This document shows, piece by piece, positions 41,543 through 55,300 of a DNA stretch of 64,000 nucleotides. Under the pieces are notes generated by a model, which did not search any database, was not told the origin of the DNA, and saw only the letters and a list, made by a program, of their open reading frames with translations. Numbering within the stretch: the stretch's first letter is position 1; every line of letters starts with the position of its first letter. The position numbers and the translations under genes are program-made. Where the stretch lies: the NCBI RefSeq assembly GCF_019393635.1, contig NC_057863.1, positions 641,797,306 to 641,861,305 of the forward strand. The letters are read 5' to 3'. Origin of the DNA: Dromiciops gliroides (lineage: Eukaryota; Chordata; Mammalia; Microbiotheria; Microbiotheriidae).

Positions 41543-41550
41543 ACTTCCTC
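41543..41550 (-). promoter_or_regulatory. PU.1/ETS-like site in the TYROBP promoter
   Basis: ACTTCCTC on the plus strand (GAGGAAGT on the minus) lies about 70 bases upstream of the TYROBP ATG. PU.1 is a known driver of DAP12 expression in myeloid cells. No TATA box was seen; a CT-rich stretch is present at 41220-41310. Confidence 0.45.
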
Positions 41551-41621
41551 TCTGTTCAGACACTTCGCCACACCCTGCCTGGCTTTTCAGACCCCAGTCT
41601 CCAGATTCCCTGGGCCCAGCC

Positions 41622-43558
<1,937 letters not shown>

Positions 43559-43706
43559 CTCATGACTCAATCCAAGGATGGCCAGTGTGGGAAGCTCACA
43601 GCCTCTGACTCCAAGAACCCCAGCCCTGCTAACCCCTTACTTCTCCCTTTTCTTGTCCCTTCTTTGATCTTTGGGACTTTCTTTCTCCTCCCACCATCCC
43701 TCTCAC

Positions 43707-43712
43707 AATAAA
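43707..43712 (+). terminator. TYROBP: TYROBP polyadenylation signal
   Basis: AATAAA about 150 bases after the stop codon, with TTTGTG and GT-rich sequence shortly downstream. Confidence 0.8.
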
Positions 43713-44086
43713 CTTGGAACAGATACCTTCTTTGTGCTGAACTTTGGGGTTCCAGGAGGTAAGGGATGGGGGGGGAGGCTAGACTATAAAGATGCCAGGG
43801 TCCCAAGGGACTGGGTTGTGGGGACTCGTGGTTCCTGAAAGGGAACAGAGAACGAGAATATTTACCTCTTAGGGCCTGGTAGCCAAGGATCCATGGTGCT
43901 GGAGGGCTTGAAATGGGGTACGCCAAGTCCTTGCTTATGAGACTGTGGAAACCACAAGAGTCTCCCTTATTAAACAGTGGATATATCTGAGCCCTAGGAG
44001 AGTGACTTGTGGGGATGTCTGGGTTCTAGACTGAACTGTTCCTAGTGAAAGACTAAATCAACGTCCCAGGAGTAAGAATCAATTCC

Positions 44087-44092
44087 TTTATT
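44087..44092 (-). terminator. HCST: HCST polyadenylation signal
   Basis: TTTATT on the plus strand is AATAAA on the minus, about 125 bases beyond the HCST stop codon. It leaves fewer than 400 bases between the convergent TYROBP and HCST ends. Confidence 0.75.
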
Positions 44093-44215
44093 TTCAGGGT
44101 TAAGGAGGAGTTTACAGGGGACAAGGGGCAAGTTGTCTTCAGTTAGATGGGGATGCCAGGATTGTCTGAAGGGGATATGGGTTCTTGTCCACAAGGTGGT
44201 GGGGTGCCACGGGGC

Positions 44216-45423
44216 TCAGCCTCTCCCAGGCATGTTCACATAGATCCTGCTCTTCTCTGGGGAGGAAGGACAACATCAGGGTGAGCCCAGGAGCCCATCT
44301 CCCTCCTCCCCTCCACCAGGAGACCCTTCCTACTCACTCTCCTTCCTGTCACAGGGATACAACCCTTCCATCCTTCCTCAGCTTCTTACCTGGTTTCCGG
44401 GAGGTTCCCCAGGGCCGAGCACAGGCAAACACAGCACCCACAATGAGCAGGGTCATCAGCGCATCAGCTGCCACAAGGCCCACAAGCAGGGGCAGGGGCA
44501 AGGGCAGAGGCAGGGTCCCACAGTTAGAGTCCTGGACTGGGGGATCAGCTGAGACAGAGGCACAGTCAGGGACAGAGATGAGGGGAGACTGAGAGAAATG
44601 GAGACACCAGAAAGCCAGGAGGGCTCCCACCCCCAACCCCACTCCCACCCCAGGGTTTGAGAGACTGGGAGAGAGGGGCAGCCTGGGTCCCTCCTTCTCA
44701 CCTGAAGGCATCTGGGCTGCAACCACTTCGAGGAAGGGAAGAGAGAGCGTCAGGGGGCGGTTCAGGGACTCAGAAACCCAGACACAAACAGAGAGAATAA
44801 GGAGAATCTTAGATTCTAAGTGGAAAAGGACCTTGGTGGGCATCTGCCCAACCTCTTCGTTTGACACATGGAAAGACTGAGGCTTGGAGAATTTACAAGA
44901 CTTGGCCAAGGCCACATAGCCAGTGTCAGGTGGACTCTGAACCCAGGTCTTCCCGAATCAGAGTTGTCACTCATTCACTCAGTCATGTCTGACTCTTCCT
45001 GACCCCATGGACCATAGCACCCCAAAGTCTGTTCAACCCCACTTTTGTTGCTTCCATGATGCCATCCATCCAGCTCATCTTCTGCCATCCCCTTTTCCTT
45101 TTGCCTTCAGTCATTTACCAAATCAGGGTCTTTTCCAATGAGTCCTGTCTTCTCATTATGGGGTCAAAGGATTTGACCCTCTGGGACAGCACTGTAGCCA
45201 CCATCCCGAACCCCAGCCTTTTACAAAGGACAGCCTGAAGCCCAGAGAGGTTAGACTTGCCAAGGTCATCCAGGTAATGAGTGGCAAAATCAAGATTTGA
45301 ACTCAAGTCCCAGGACTCTAAGTTCAGCAATCCTTCCCCTGCCCCATGAATTCCCGAATCCGGGAATTGGGGGGACCTCAGCAGCCATTAGGCTGCATGT
45401 CTCAGAGAAGAAAGAAGAGCAAT

Positions 45424-45489
<66 letters not shown>

Positions 45490-48060
45490 GGCAGCTAGGT
45501 GGCATAGTGGATAAAGCACCAGCCCTGGATTCAGGAGGATCTGAGTTCGAATCTAGCCTCAGACACTTGACACTTACTAGCTGTGTGACCCTGGGCAAGT
45601 CACTTAATCCTCATTGCCCCGCCAGAGAGAGAGACGGAGACAGAAAGAGACAGAGACAGAGAGAAAGGCAGAAACACAGAGAGAGAAGAGTGATCCAGAG
45701 GGAGAGAGACAGAGACAGAGACAGAGGAGACTCAGGGGAGAGAAATGGAGAGAGAGAAGGTGAAACAATCAGGAGAGAGAAGAGACCAAGAGAAAAAGGA
45801 GAGAGAGATAAGAGGATGAAAGAGGAGAGACCCAGAGGGAGAGAGAGAAGAAGAGAGAAGACCAGGTGAGAGAAGGGGGGAGAGGGAGAGAAGGAGGTGA
45901 AGGGGGGGGAGAGGGAAGGAGAGATACAAGAGACACAGAGCTCACAGTTTAACAGGGGAGGGCTGAGGGAAAGGAAATGTGTACAAATATAAATGGCATA
46001 GAAGAAAATGACATCAAGACTCAGCGAAGGCCAAATAGAAAATGCTGAGAGGTTCATGGGCAGCCAGGCAATGTAATGGTTAGAATGATCAATCTTGTGT
46101 TCAAGTTTAGCCTCAGACATTTACTAGCTGTATGACCCTGGACAAGTCTCTCCTACCTCAACTTCCTTATCTGTAAAAGAAGCTAATAATAGTGCCTTCC
46201 TTCCAGGGCTCTTGTGAGGTTAATATTTGTAAAGTGCTTTGTAAGCCATAAAGCACTATTAATGTTAGCTACAAGAAATCTCAGTGTCCAAAGCCTTCAT
46301 TTCCCCATGAGGAAACAGACTCAGAGAGGTTAAGTGATTTCTTAAAGCCACACAGCTAATAAGTGGCTGAGATTGGATTTTAACTCCCACTTTTTCCCAC
46401 TGTCTGCTCCTATGGATTTCATCCCTTGAGAGAATGATCCTGTTGTGGGGAGGCAGGGAGAAAGGAAAGTTGTTTAAGTTGGGATTGATAGGAATTCAAA
46501 GGGCATCCAAGAGAGATGTGAAGTGGCAGAACATAGCACATGTGCCAGGACCAGGGAGTCGCCTGCTATGGCTGGATTGTAGCATGGGGGAGGCCTGGGA
46601 CCAGACTGTGGGAGGCCTTGAATGCCAGCTTCAAACGTGACTCCTTAGGGAGCCAGTGAAGAGGGGGAAAGACCGTGAAGAGGTGGAATAGGCAGCATTG
46701 CAGGATCATAAATTTAGGTGTAAAAGGGGCCTCAGAAGTCAGCTAGTTCAACTGTCTTGGTTTAAAAATAAAGAAACAAGGGGGCGGCTAGGTGGCACAG
46801 TGGATAAAGCACCGGCCCTGGATTCAGGAGTACCTGAGTTCAAATCCAGCCTCAGACACTTGACACTTACCAGCTGTGTGATCCTAGGCAAGTCACTTAA
46901 CCCCCATTGCCCCGCAAAAAAATAAAAATAAAAATAAAAAAAAATAAAGAAACAAGCTCAGCAAGGGGAATTGCCTAGGGACATACAGTAAGTGCGACAT
47001 GTGAACTCTTCTGAATCCAAGGCCAGTGATTTTTCCAGTGTCTCCACCCCTCCCCACTCCACTGTCTCTCCAAGACTGGGTAAATTGATTGAATAAGACA
47101 TGAGCGGGGCAGCTAGGTGGCGCAGTGGATAGAGAACCGGCCCTGGAGTCAGGAGTACCTGAGTTCAAATCCGGCCTCAAACACTTAACACTTACTAGCT
47201 GTGTGACCCTGGGCAAGTCACTTAACCCCAATTGCCTCACTAAAACCAAAAAAAAAAAAAAAAAAGAATAAGACATGAGGAAGAAGAAAGAATCAAAGGA
47301 TTCAAAATGGGGTGGGGGCGGAGATTCAAACATGGGGCTGGTGAGGAGGGGAGGGGAAGTGTCATGCTGCTATAGACAAAATGAAGTCAGTAGGTATGGG
47401 TTTAGCCAGGCTCGTGGGGGTGGGGCATGGCTAAAGGACCCATGAGCTTGGTATTTTAAGCATCTTTAATAGAGAGAAAGGGCAGTTAGGTGGCGTAGTA
47501 AATATAGCCACCAGGAAGACCTGAGTTCAAATCTGGCCTCAGACACTTACCAGCTACGTGACCCTGGGCAAGTCACTTAACCCTGTTTGCCTCAGTTTCC
47601 TCACCTGTGAAATGAGCTGGAGAAGGAAATTGCAAAGATATTCCTGTATCTTTGCCAAGAAAACCCCAAATGGGGTCATGAAGAGTCAGACACAACTGAA
47701 AAATGAATGAACAACCACAAAAATAGGGAGAAGGAGGAGGAAGAGAAAGAGAGAAAGGAGAGGGTCAGAGGGAGGGAAGTGATGGAAATGGTGGTGAGAG
47801 AGAAAGAACCTGAGGGAGATTTAAAGAGGAGAAAAAAGAGAGTGACAGAGTAAGAAACATTGAGGAGAGTGATAAGGGATAGAGCTCCAGGGAAGAAAAG
47901 ACACATAAACATTACCCCCTTCCCAGAGAGAAGAGATCAATAGCAAGGGCCCTCAGTCCCAGTCCCAGGATTCACCTTGGCTTGAATTGGGAGGGGGAAG
48001 GAAAGGGGACCACTGACCTGTGAGCAAGACCAAGAGCAGGTTGGGTACCTGCGGACTCAT
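44216..48060 (-). CDS. HCST: HCST (DAP10), YxxM signalling adaptor
   Basis: Four exons, 48018-48060, 44702-44725, 44390-44548 and 44216-44256, give 88 residues (human 93). DAP10 pairs with NKG2D and related receptors and recruits PI3K p85 and Grb2. Visible: signal peptide ([20 protein letters not shown]) split over exons 1-2, a short ectodomain, membrane helix [24 protein letters not shown] with the pairing Asp, and the tail motif YVNM (human YINM), which contains both YxxM and YxN. The human Cys-x-x-Cys before the membrane is reduced to one cysteine (SNCGTL). The next residues form an unusual Leu-Pro run ([10 protein letters not shown]). Intron 1 (about 3.3 kb) is swollen by SINEs and GA repeats. 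Exon 2 is only 24 bases; its acceptor choice (after GAAG) rests on similarity to human VAAAQ. Confidence 0.93.
45425..45930 (+). mobile_element. GA microsatellite enclosing a WSINE-like SINE in HCST intron 1
   Basis: A (GA)n run at 45427-45486, a forward SINE at 45489-45620, then GAGACAGAGA-type sequence to about 45930. Confidence 0.8.
46781..46914 (+). mobile_element. WSINE-like SINE with target-site duplication
   Basis: Forward copy with an AAATAAAAATAAAA tail; flanks AATAAAGAAACAAG occur on both sides. Confidence 0.85.
47106..47240 (+). mobile_element. WSINE-like SINE with target-site duplication
   Basis: Near-consensus forward copy with a long A-tail; flanks GAATAAGACATGAG occur at 47091 and about 47265. 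Confidence 0.88.
47480..47715 (+). mobile_element. Long-type SINE
   Basis: Forward copy including GAGCTGGAGAAGGAAATTGC, CCAAGAAAACCCCAAATGGG and AGTCAGACACAACTGAAAAA. Confidence 0.8.
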
Positions 48061-48853
48061 GCTAATTGGTAGAGATCAGAGTTGGGCTCTTGGGGCTCTG
48101 AGATCCCAGAAGGGGAGGCCGGAGCAATGGGTGTGGCAGCAAGGAAAGAAGATGGCATAGGCCAGCAGCCCAGCTTCCTGGCCCCAGCAAAGTGGGGGTG
48201 GGAGGTCTATGGGGAGGAAAAGGGCGGGGAAATCAAAGGGGACCAGAAGCTCAGGAGTCCCCCTGGGCCACAGGAGGGCGCCTGGGAGCCAGCTTTGAGG
48301 GCTCAGAATTCTGTGTCTGGTAGGGTAGTGGTAATAACTGGGAGATAGGACTCAGGGGTCCCATAAGGATACATGGGTGTCTGAAAGGGTAGGGGCTGGG
48401 AAACAAGGACGTACATTGGTTCTCACAGGGAAGGGACTGAGAGACAAGATGCCTAGGTCCCCAGATGGGACATGGGCTGGGAGACAAGAAATGTGGATCT
48501 TTAAGGATCAGGGGCTAGAGGACAGGATGCCTAGGTCCCCAAATAGGCTTCAAGGAAGGGTACCTAGATCTCCTGAGGAAAGGGGGCTGAGAGGCAGGAT
48601 ACTTGAGTCCCTAGAGGACCAGAGTTTAGGGTGCTTGGAGCCCCAGTGATAATTTGATTTTTATAAATAGTTGTTCCCTCCCTCCCCCCCATGGAGTGGG
48701 AGAAGTGGGAGAAGAGTATTGTCAACAACTCCAATCTACACCCTTTCCGGGAGGCATCAACTACTTCGAAGGAAACTGAGGCCAGGGGCAGCACCAGGAG
48801 CAATGGTGGGGGCAGAGGCACATTTAGTTTGTTGTTTTTTTGTTTGTTTTTTA

Positions 48854-48978
48854 GGGGGGTTAAGTGACTTGTCCAGGGTCACACAGCTAGTAAGTGTTAA
48901 GTGTCTGAGGTTGGATTTGAACTCAGGTCCTCCTGACTCCAAGGCCAGTGCTCTATCCACTGCGCCACCTAGCTGCCT
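48854..48978 (-). mobile_element. WSINE-like SINE with target-site duplication
   Basis: Reverse copy; flanks GGCACATTTAG occur at about 48818 and 48982. Confidence 0.82.
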
Positions 48979-49036
48979 GGGGGCACATTTAGAACTATCC
49001 AAACTAGGTTCAAAGGGTGATAAAAACAAAATAAAA

Positions 49037-49141
49037 AGCACTGGCCCTGGATTCAGGAGGACCCGAGTTCAAATTCGACCTCAACACTTGACACTTACTA
49101 GCTGTGTGACCCTGGGCAAGTCACTTAACCCTCATTGCCTT
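49037..49141 (+). mobile_element. WSINE-like SINE, head-truncated
   Basis: Forward copy starting at GCACTGGCCCTGGATTCAGG, ending CTCATTGCCTTGC with an A-rich tail. Confidence 0.75.
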
Positions 49142-49194
49142 GCAAAAAAACCCAACCCTCCCCCCAAAATAAAATAAAACTGTACATGCTCCTT

Positions 49195-49815
49195 AACCGA
49201 GCATTACCACTGTTAGGTCTGTGCCCCAAAGAGATTTTTTGAAAAAGGGAAAGGACCTATCTGTACAAAACTATAGCAGCTCTTTTTCAGTAGGGCCAAA
49301 GAATTGGATATGAAGTGTATGTCCATCAATTGGGGAATGGCTGAACAAGTTGTGGCATATGGTTGTGATAAACTACTATTGTGCTAATGATGAGGGGGGT
49401 GGTTTCAGAAAAAACATGGCAATACCTATATGAACTGATGCAAAATGAAGTGAGAAGAACCCAGAGATCATCGTGCATGATAACAATAATGTTGTAACGA
49501 CCATCAACTGTGAAGGAATTGGTTACTCTGATGAATACAGAGATCCAGGACAATCCCAAAGTACTCAGGTTGAAAAAATGCCATCCACCTCCAGAGAGAG
49601 AACTTCTGAACTCTGGGCACAATTGAAATATACTTTTTCTCACTTTATTTTTCTTGCTATTTTTGTTTTTGCGATATGGCGAATATGGAGTTATAGTTTG
49701 CATGATTTCCCATGTAGAATTGCTATCTTTTGCTTGCCTTCTCGGTGTATAGGGGAGGGAGAGAATTTGGGACTCAAAATTGAAAAAGAAAAGAATGTTT
49801 AAAATAAATAAATAA
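49195..49815 (+). mobile_element. Retroelement 3' fragment, related to the 360-760 element
   Basis: Contains CATCAATTGGGGAATGGCTG, TATGAACTGATGCAAAATGA and GTGAGAAGAACC blocks that I recognise from abundant marsupial retroelement copies. It ends in an AAATAAATAAATAA tail. No intact reading frame. Confidence 0.5.
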
Positions 49816-50212
49816 TGAGATTGAAAATGGAATTGGGAAATGTCTGTTTTTTTTTTCTTCAAAAATGGATAAAAATACAATAGAAATCTCCAAAAGGGAG
49901 AGTGCTGGAAAGGACGGTATCGCACCTCTGTTTCCCTATGCCCAGCCCCTAGAGGGGCATCTAGCTCTGCATGTGCTCACTGAGTTGGGAAGCTCAATGG
50001 TCGGCCTGAAGAGAGGTAGCAAACTTCCCCTAGCCCAGACGGCTTCCAGAATAGGGCCGACGATCTCTCGCCTGAATGTCAGTCACCGAGGGGATTCTAG
50101 CAAGGTCAAGTACAGGCGGCAGCGTGGATGCCTCCAAAACCCCTCAGTCTTTCTGTGGTTTTGACTCCCCGGGCCGCCCCGAGGGCGGGGCGAAGGCGGG
50201 ACTCGGCCCGGA

Positions 50213-50346
50213 TTTAAAGCGCCCGCGAGGGCCAGGTGGAGAGAATCGGGGAACAGCTCCGGCTCCCCGGACACAGAAGAGGCTGGCGCAGCGCCGAGGC
50301 CGGGGTGGCCCGGGGGCCCCGCCACCCGCGCCCCGGAATTCTAAAG
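50213..50346 (+). promoter_or_regulatory. NFKBID: NFKBID promoter and first exon
   Basis: A TTTAAA element at 50213-50218 sits in GC-rich sequence. A GC-rich candidate first exon runs from about 50245 to an AAG/GTAATC donor after 50346. It contains no in-frame ATG, although the frame continuing into the OCA-like exon is open throughout. Exon limits are inferred. Confidence 0.45.
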
Positions 50347-51153
50347 GTAATCTCAGGGCCTGGGCGCCTGGATGTGTGACAGGGCTGGGAAGTGGGGGGC
50401 ACGGATGGGAACCGGTTGGCTGGGTACCCAAGGGGAGTGAGGAATGGCATATCAGAGGCTAGATTGTGTTGCCTTTGGATCCGAGCACTGCGGGGGGGGA
50501 GGGGGGCGCGGGAAGAAGCTCTGAGTCCTGGCGGGATAGTCACGGTAACAAGCATTTTGTCCAGAGACCCGGACTCCAGAATCTAAGACCAGCAGAGACG
50601 AGGGTTAAGCATTCCTGCGTCCCAACGGGCATCTCTGAGATGCGGGCGGGACAAGTGTTTTTTTGAGGATCAGAGCTGGGCAAAGGGGTGGGAACCTGGA
50701 ATCCCGAGCCCTGGAGAGACAGAGAGCAGGAGGGAGGGGAAGGTGGTGGCGGGACTCCTGAACTCCGGAGGGTTTGGGACTCCTGGGTCCTGGAAAGTAA
50801 AGCACTATAAGGCTGCAGCACAGAAAGGTCGGAGTCGGAGAGATCTACGTTTCTGGGTGGCGACGGGTCAGAGCCGAGAGGCATGGGACTCTTGGGTTCT
50901 GAAGGGTCAGGGATGGAAGGTATTAGAACTCCCCGATACTGGAAGGTCGGAGCTAGGGGAGGGAGAGGGGCATTGCTGCATCTGGGACAGTGAGACTCCA
51001 CAGAGAGGCGGGAAGGACTCCTGGGTCTCAGAGGGTCAGAATTTTGGGGGGGACCCAGACTCCTAGGTTTCCCCGGTCCCGGGACAGGGAGTGCCAGGGA
51101 CCCCCTCGCCCTGGGAGTTCCCCCGCCCTCCTCGAGGGACCTGGGGCCGAACA

Positions 51154-51305
51154 GGGATTCCCCTTAGGCGGGGATTCCGTGGTCACTGCGCTTGGCTGCC
51201 CTCCCCGCCCCCCCCCTCCCTTTGAGCTGGACACCTGGCTCCCCGGGGAGGGCGGGTGGCAGATGGAAGATTCCCCTGCGCAGGGGTGACGACGGCGTGA
51301 CGTCA
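51154..51305 (+). promoter_or_regulatory. Clustered kappaB and CRE sites in NFKBID intron 1
   Basis: GGGATTCCCC at 51154-51163 is a full match to the kappaB consensus. GGGGATTCC at 51170-51178 is a second kappaB-like site, and TGACGTCA at 51298-51305 is a palindromic CRE. All lie within about 150 GC-rich bases, suggesting an NF-kappaB/CREB-responsive enhancer or alternative promoter. NFKBID is known to be induced by NF-kappaB. Confidence 0.5.
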
Positions 51306-52173
51306 TCGCGTTCTTTCCGGACTCCTTTCCGAAACCGCCCGCCCCCACTTTAACCCTTCCTCCGCCTGACCCCAGGGAGTTGGAGGGGAGTGAGGGTTGG
51401 GGCACCTGTATCTTTCGGCCTTGGGGGAAGAGCTGAGCTCCTGGATGCTTGGCTTCTCTAAGGGGCAGGGACTAGACGCTTGGGTCATAGATTTTCCGGG
51501 CTGGAACGGCACCTAGAAATCACCCAGTCCCACCCTCTTAATTTGAAAAGGAACCCGAAGCCCAGATCTAGAAGCGGAGAATCCTGACCTCCGACTCCAG
51601 GCTCTCTTTAGACAGTTCAGGGTCTCGAGGCCAGAGACTGTTTCATTTTGGTCGGGCATCGTCCGAGCCAAGTATTGTGCCTAACACACAAACTAATCAA
51701 TGCTGGTAGAATTGACCTGAATGGAGGGACAGGAGGGGCTAAGAGTTTTGGAAGCCTCTCGCGTGTAGAAGCTACTCAGGGTCTAGGAGCTTCCGTCCCT
51801 GAATTGGGGATGGGAGTTGCTGAGGCTGTGGGAAGAGGCACCTCGAGGTACACAGAGACAGGAGACCGTGGGTCCGCGAGGAGGAGGCTAGAGGGGATTG
51901 ATGCTTGGGTGCCCCAGAAATCAAGGGTTGGGGAACCCGAGCCTGGCTCCCAGAGGAGGGACGACTAGAGGGGGCGGTGGAATGCTAGCAGAAGTCGGCG
52001 TCCATGGGGCCGGGAGCTGGGGAGGGATGTGGGCGAGACAGATGGCCCGATCCCCGGGGGAAAGACGCTCCGAGGCACTGGATAACGGTTACGCCGCCTC
52101 CCCGGTTTCCAAGACGTGGGGAGAGGGAGGTGGGGTCTGGAGGAAACTGCGGCGGTGGGGGTGGGAGAGCCCC

Positions 52174-52184
52174 CACGTGGGAAA
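52174..52184 (+). promoter_or_regulatory. E-box overlapping an RBPJ-like site
   Basis: CACGTG at 52174-52179 runs into CGTGGGAAA, matching the RBPJ/CSL core, about 125 bases upstream of the OCA-like exon of NFKBID. Sequence match only. Confidence 0.3.
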
Positions 52185-52307
52185 CACTGCCCTGGTTTTC
52201 CGTGAGAGGCCGGGAAGAAGAGGAGGAGGGGCCCCCATGATCCTGGATCCCAGATAACCCTCACCCTTGGACTCTCCTCCCTCCCGCTTCCCTCCCCTCC
52301 CCTCCAG

Positions 52308-55300
52308 TGAGCCGGGGCGAGCGCAGCCACTGCCCATCTCAGACTGTGAAGAAACTGCTGGAGGCTCAAAGGCGGCGGAGGCAACCCGCCACCAACTACC
52401 AGACTCCGGTAAGGTAGAAGAGGCTCCAAACTACATCTCCCAGCAGGCTCAGCGGCCTCTGCCTGGCACTGGGACATGATTCGGCTCTATGGTCTGCTGG
52501 GATATGTAGTCCTTTATCCCTCTCAGGGCCCCCCCCCCCCCCCGGGGTGAGTGGGATGGGGAGGGGGAGGAGGAGGCCTCCAAACTGAACCTGACCTTCA
52601 CCTCTTTTCCCCTCTAACCAGGGACAGGTCCCTGCGACCTCTGCAAACGAGACCGAACCAGGTGAGTCTGAAAACTAAAAATCGAACCCACTTTCTAGTC
52701 CCGCCACTCAGAGCATCCCAGCCCCATGACCCTGAGTTGCTCTTTGTGCCTGACCCCTCCTACCCTGCAGGTCTTGGCCCATTCCCAGGGGCCCCGGAAG
52801 TTCAGGTGGCTGGCCTCGGGGCCCCGTCAGCTCCCCCGGCCCAGGCCCCCGGGTGGGACCTGGAAGCCCATGCCTTGTACCCCGACTGCCACTACCATTG
52901 CACAGCTTCTGCGGAAGCCTTCTTCACCCCTGGCCTCTTCACACCCACGGAGTCCGGAGGGCTGGCTTCCTTCCCGCCACTCCTGGAGGTAAGGCCCCCA
53001 GAGCTGGGGATGGAGGGAGAGGGATTGGGGGAGGGAGGCAGAGAGGGTTTCAGAGGCCTAGATGCAGACACGTCCCCTCCTCTCTTTCTCTCTCTTTCCC
53101 CCTCCCCATTTTAACTCCACCCACCAATGACAAAATGAAAATGCTTAGAAAAGAAAGGAGGAAATGGTGATTCACTCACTTTGTGGAATGGATGATTCAT
53201 TTTAAGGAAAGATCAGTCTTTTTATAGAAGGGCCCCATCTTCCATCTCTGCAATCCCCCCACCCATTTCCTCTTTACACCTAGGTGTCCTAGTCCCCTCC
53301 CCCTTTGGGTTAGGGGTTACAAAGACATAGCTTCTCAGATTCCAGAGCTGCCTTTATTCTGTTCCCTCCAACTCCAGGGCCCCGTGGATGCCCCTGGACT
53401 CTATGTGGAGCCAACTCCTGCTCCAGGTGGCCCCTGGGGGGTCCCAGGGCCCCCTCACCTCCTGGCCCCCCAAGGAGCTTCACTGGATGCAGCTCGGGCG
53501 GAGGTTCATGCCCTAGGCCTGCAACGGCTGCTGACTCAGGATGAGGAGGGGGACACGTGAGTGTGGTTTGGGGGAACTGGGGGAATTTGGAGGCCAGGAA
53601 CAAGGTATGACCTTGAGTTCATCATTGTCCGTTCCCCACCCTAGGCTCCTTCACCTGTTTGCTGCCCAAGGCCTACGCTGGTCGGCCTATGCCACGGCTG
53701 AGGTCTTGCAGGGCTGTGGACAGCTGGACATTCGGGAGCACCAAGGAAAGGTGAGGGGCCGTAGTGGTAAGGACACAGATAAGTGGCTCTCTGTGTTCTG
53801 GTCACATCCTAACATCTTTCTCCCTGCAGACCCCGCTCCTTGTGGCTGCTGCGGCCAACCAACCACTAATTGTCCAGGACCTGTTAACCCTGGGAGCTGA
53901 CCCCAATGCTACTGACCACCGTGGCAGGACCATCCTCCACCTGGCTGCCACGTATGGCCTGCCTGGGGTCCTCACGGTAAGGATGACTCCTGGATGTCTG
54001 GGTCCTGGAGATTGGCCTCCCGGCTCCTCAGGGGGACTATATGCTGGCATCTCAGGGGACAGAAGCTGGGATCCCTCCTGGGCTGGGGACAGAATCTCTG
54101 AGGCACCTAGATGGCCAGAGAGAGAAAAGGGGGCCAAGTCCCAGCCCTTGGGGAGCACTGACTATAACTGACCTCCACCCCTGTCCACAGGCTGTGTTTA
54201 ACTCAGGTATTCAGGTGGACATGGAGACCAGAGACTTTGAGGGTGAGTCACATTTGGATGGGGGCTCTTGGGCAAAATAAAGTGAGGAGTTGGCACTTAT
54301 GGTTCTCCTGGATTCCCATCCCCCCAGGCCTCACTCCTCTCCATGCTGCCGTTCTCTCCCTCAATGAGGCCACCCAGCAGCCAGCTTGTGGCCCCAGGAC
54401 AATGACGGTCCCTGCGAGGGACAGACTGGCCTGTGTCCAGATGCTGTTACAGATGGGGGCTGACCACACCAGCCAGGTGGGTGGGGTCCCTGAGGAGCTG
54501 GGGGTGGGGGCTGGACACATCAGTCCCTGAGAATACAACAAGGCAGTTCCAAGAGCCTGGGTCCCCACAAGATTAGAAAACTGAATGTTCTGGCTCCCTG
54601 CAGAAGGGAATGGCCAGCACTCACTTGCCCCTTTCTCTAGGAATTCAAGAGCAATAAAACTGTTCTGCACCTGGCCGTCCAGGGTGGCAATCTATCCCTC
54701 GTCCAGATGTTGCTGGACCTGCCAAATGGGGACCCGAGGGCCTTTGTGAACATGAAGGTAGGACCTTGGGAGAAGGGACCAGAGAACCCTGGGGGGGTGT
54801 TAGGTGGAGGATGAGGGTCCTCGGAGCTTGGGGAGAGGGGCAATCATGAAGTCACAGGACAACCCTGGAGGGGGGTGGGCCCTGAGAACATCTCCCAAGA
54901 GGCCTCAGCACGGCCTCGGGGATGGGGTGGGGGGGGTAGGTGAGGGGGGATCTGTGAAGAGCCAGAGCCAGGTGTGAAGGGAGGGAGGCAGTGACCCACA
55001 GCAAGGTCAGGACCCACCCTTCTGTCCCCACCAGGCCCATGGGAACACAGCCTTGCACATGGCAGCGGCCCTGCCACCAGGATTCCCACAGGAGCCCATC
55101 ATCCGTGGGCTTCTGGCGGCTGGGGCAGATCCCGCCCTGCGAAATCTGGAGAATGAGCAGCCTGCACACCTGCTGGGACCCGGACCAGCCTCAGAAGCAG
55201 TAAGGGCGGCCCCTTGACCTTCACATCCTAGAACTGACCCATGCCCCTCCCCTAGCTTATTTTCCTACCTTGAACTTGACCCCTGACTCCTAGGACCCTC

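Larger units (their letters stand above)
48061..50205. other. Intergenic region between HCST and NFKBID
   Basis: Contains a degenerate GATGCCTAGGTCCCC-type repeat (48330-48650), two SINEs (48854 reverse, 49037 forward) and a retroelement fragment (49195-49815). No gene recognised. The HCST promoter should lie just right of 48060, but no TATA box was seen. Confidence 0.55.

Noticed and set aside
45297-45869. 190-codon open frame rich in Arg/Glu
   Set aside because: It is a translation of GA repeats plus a SINE within HCST intron 1.
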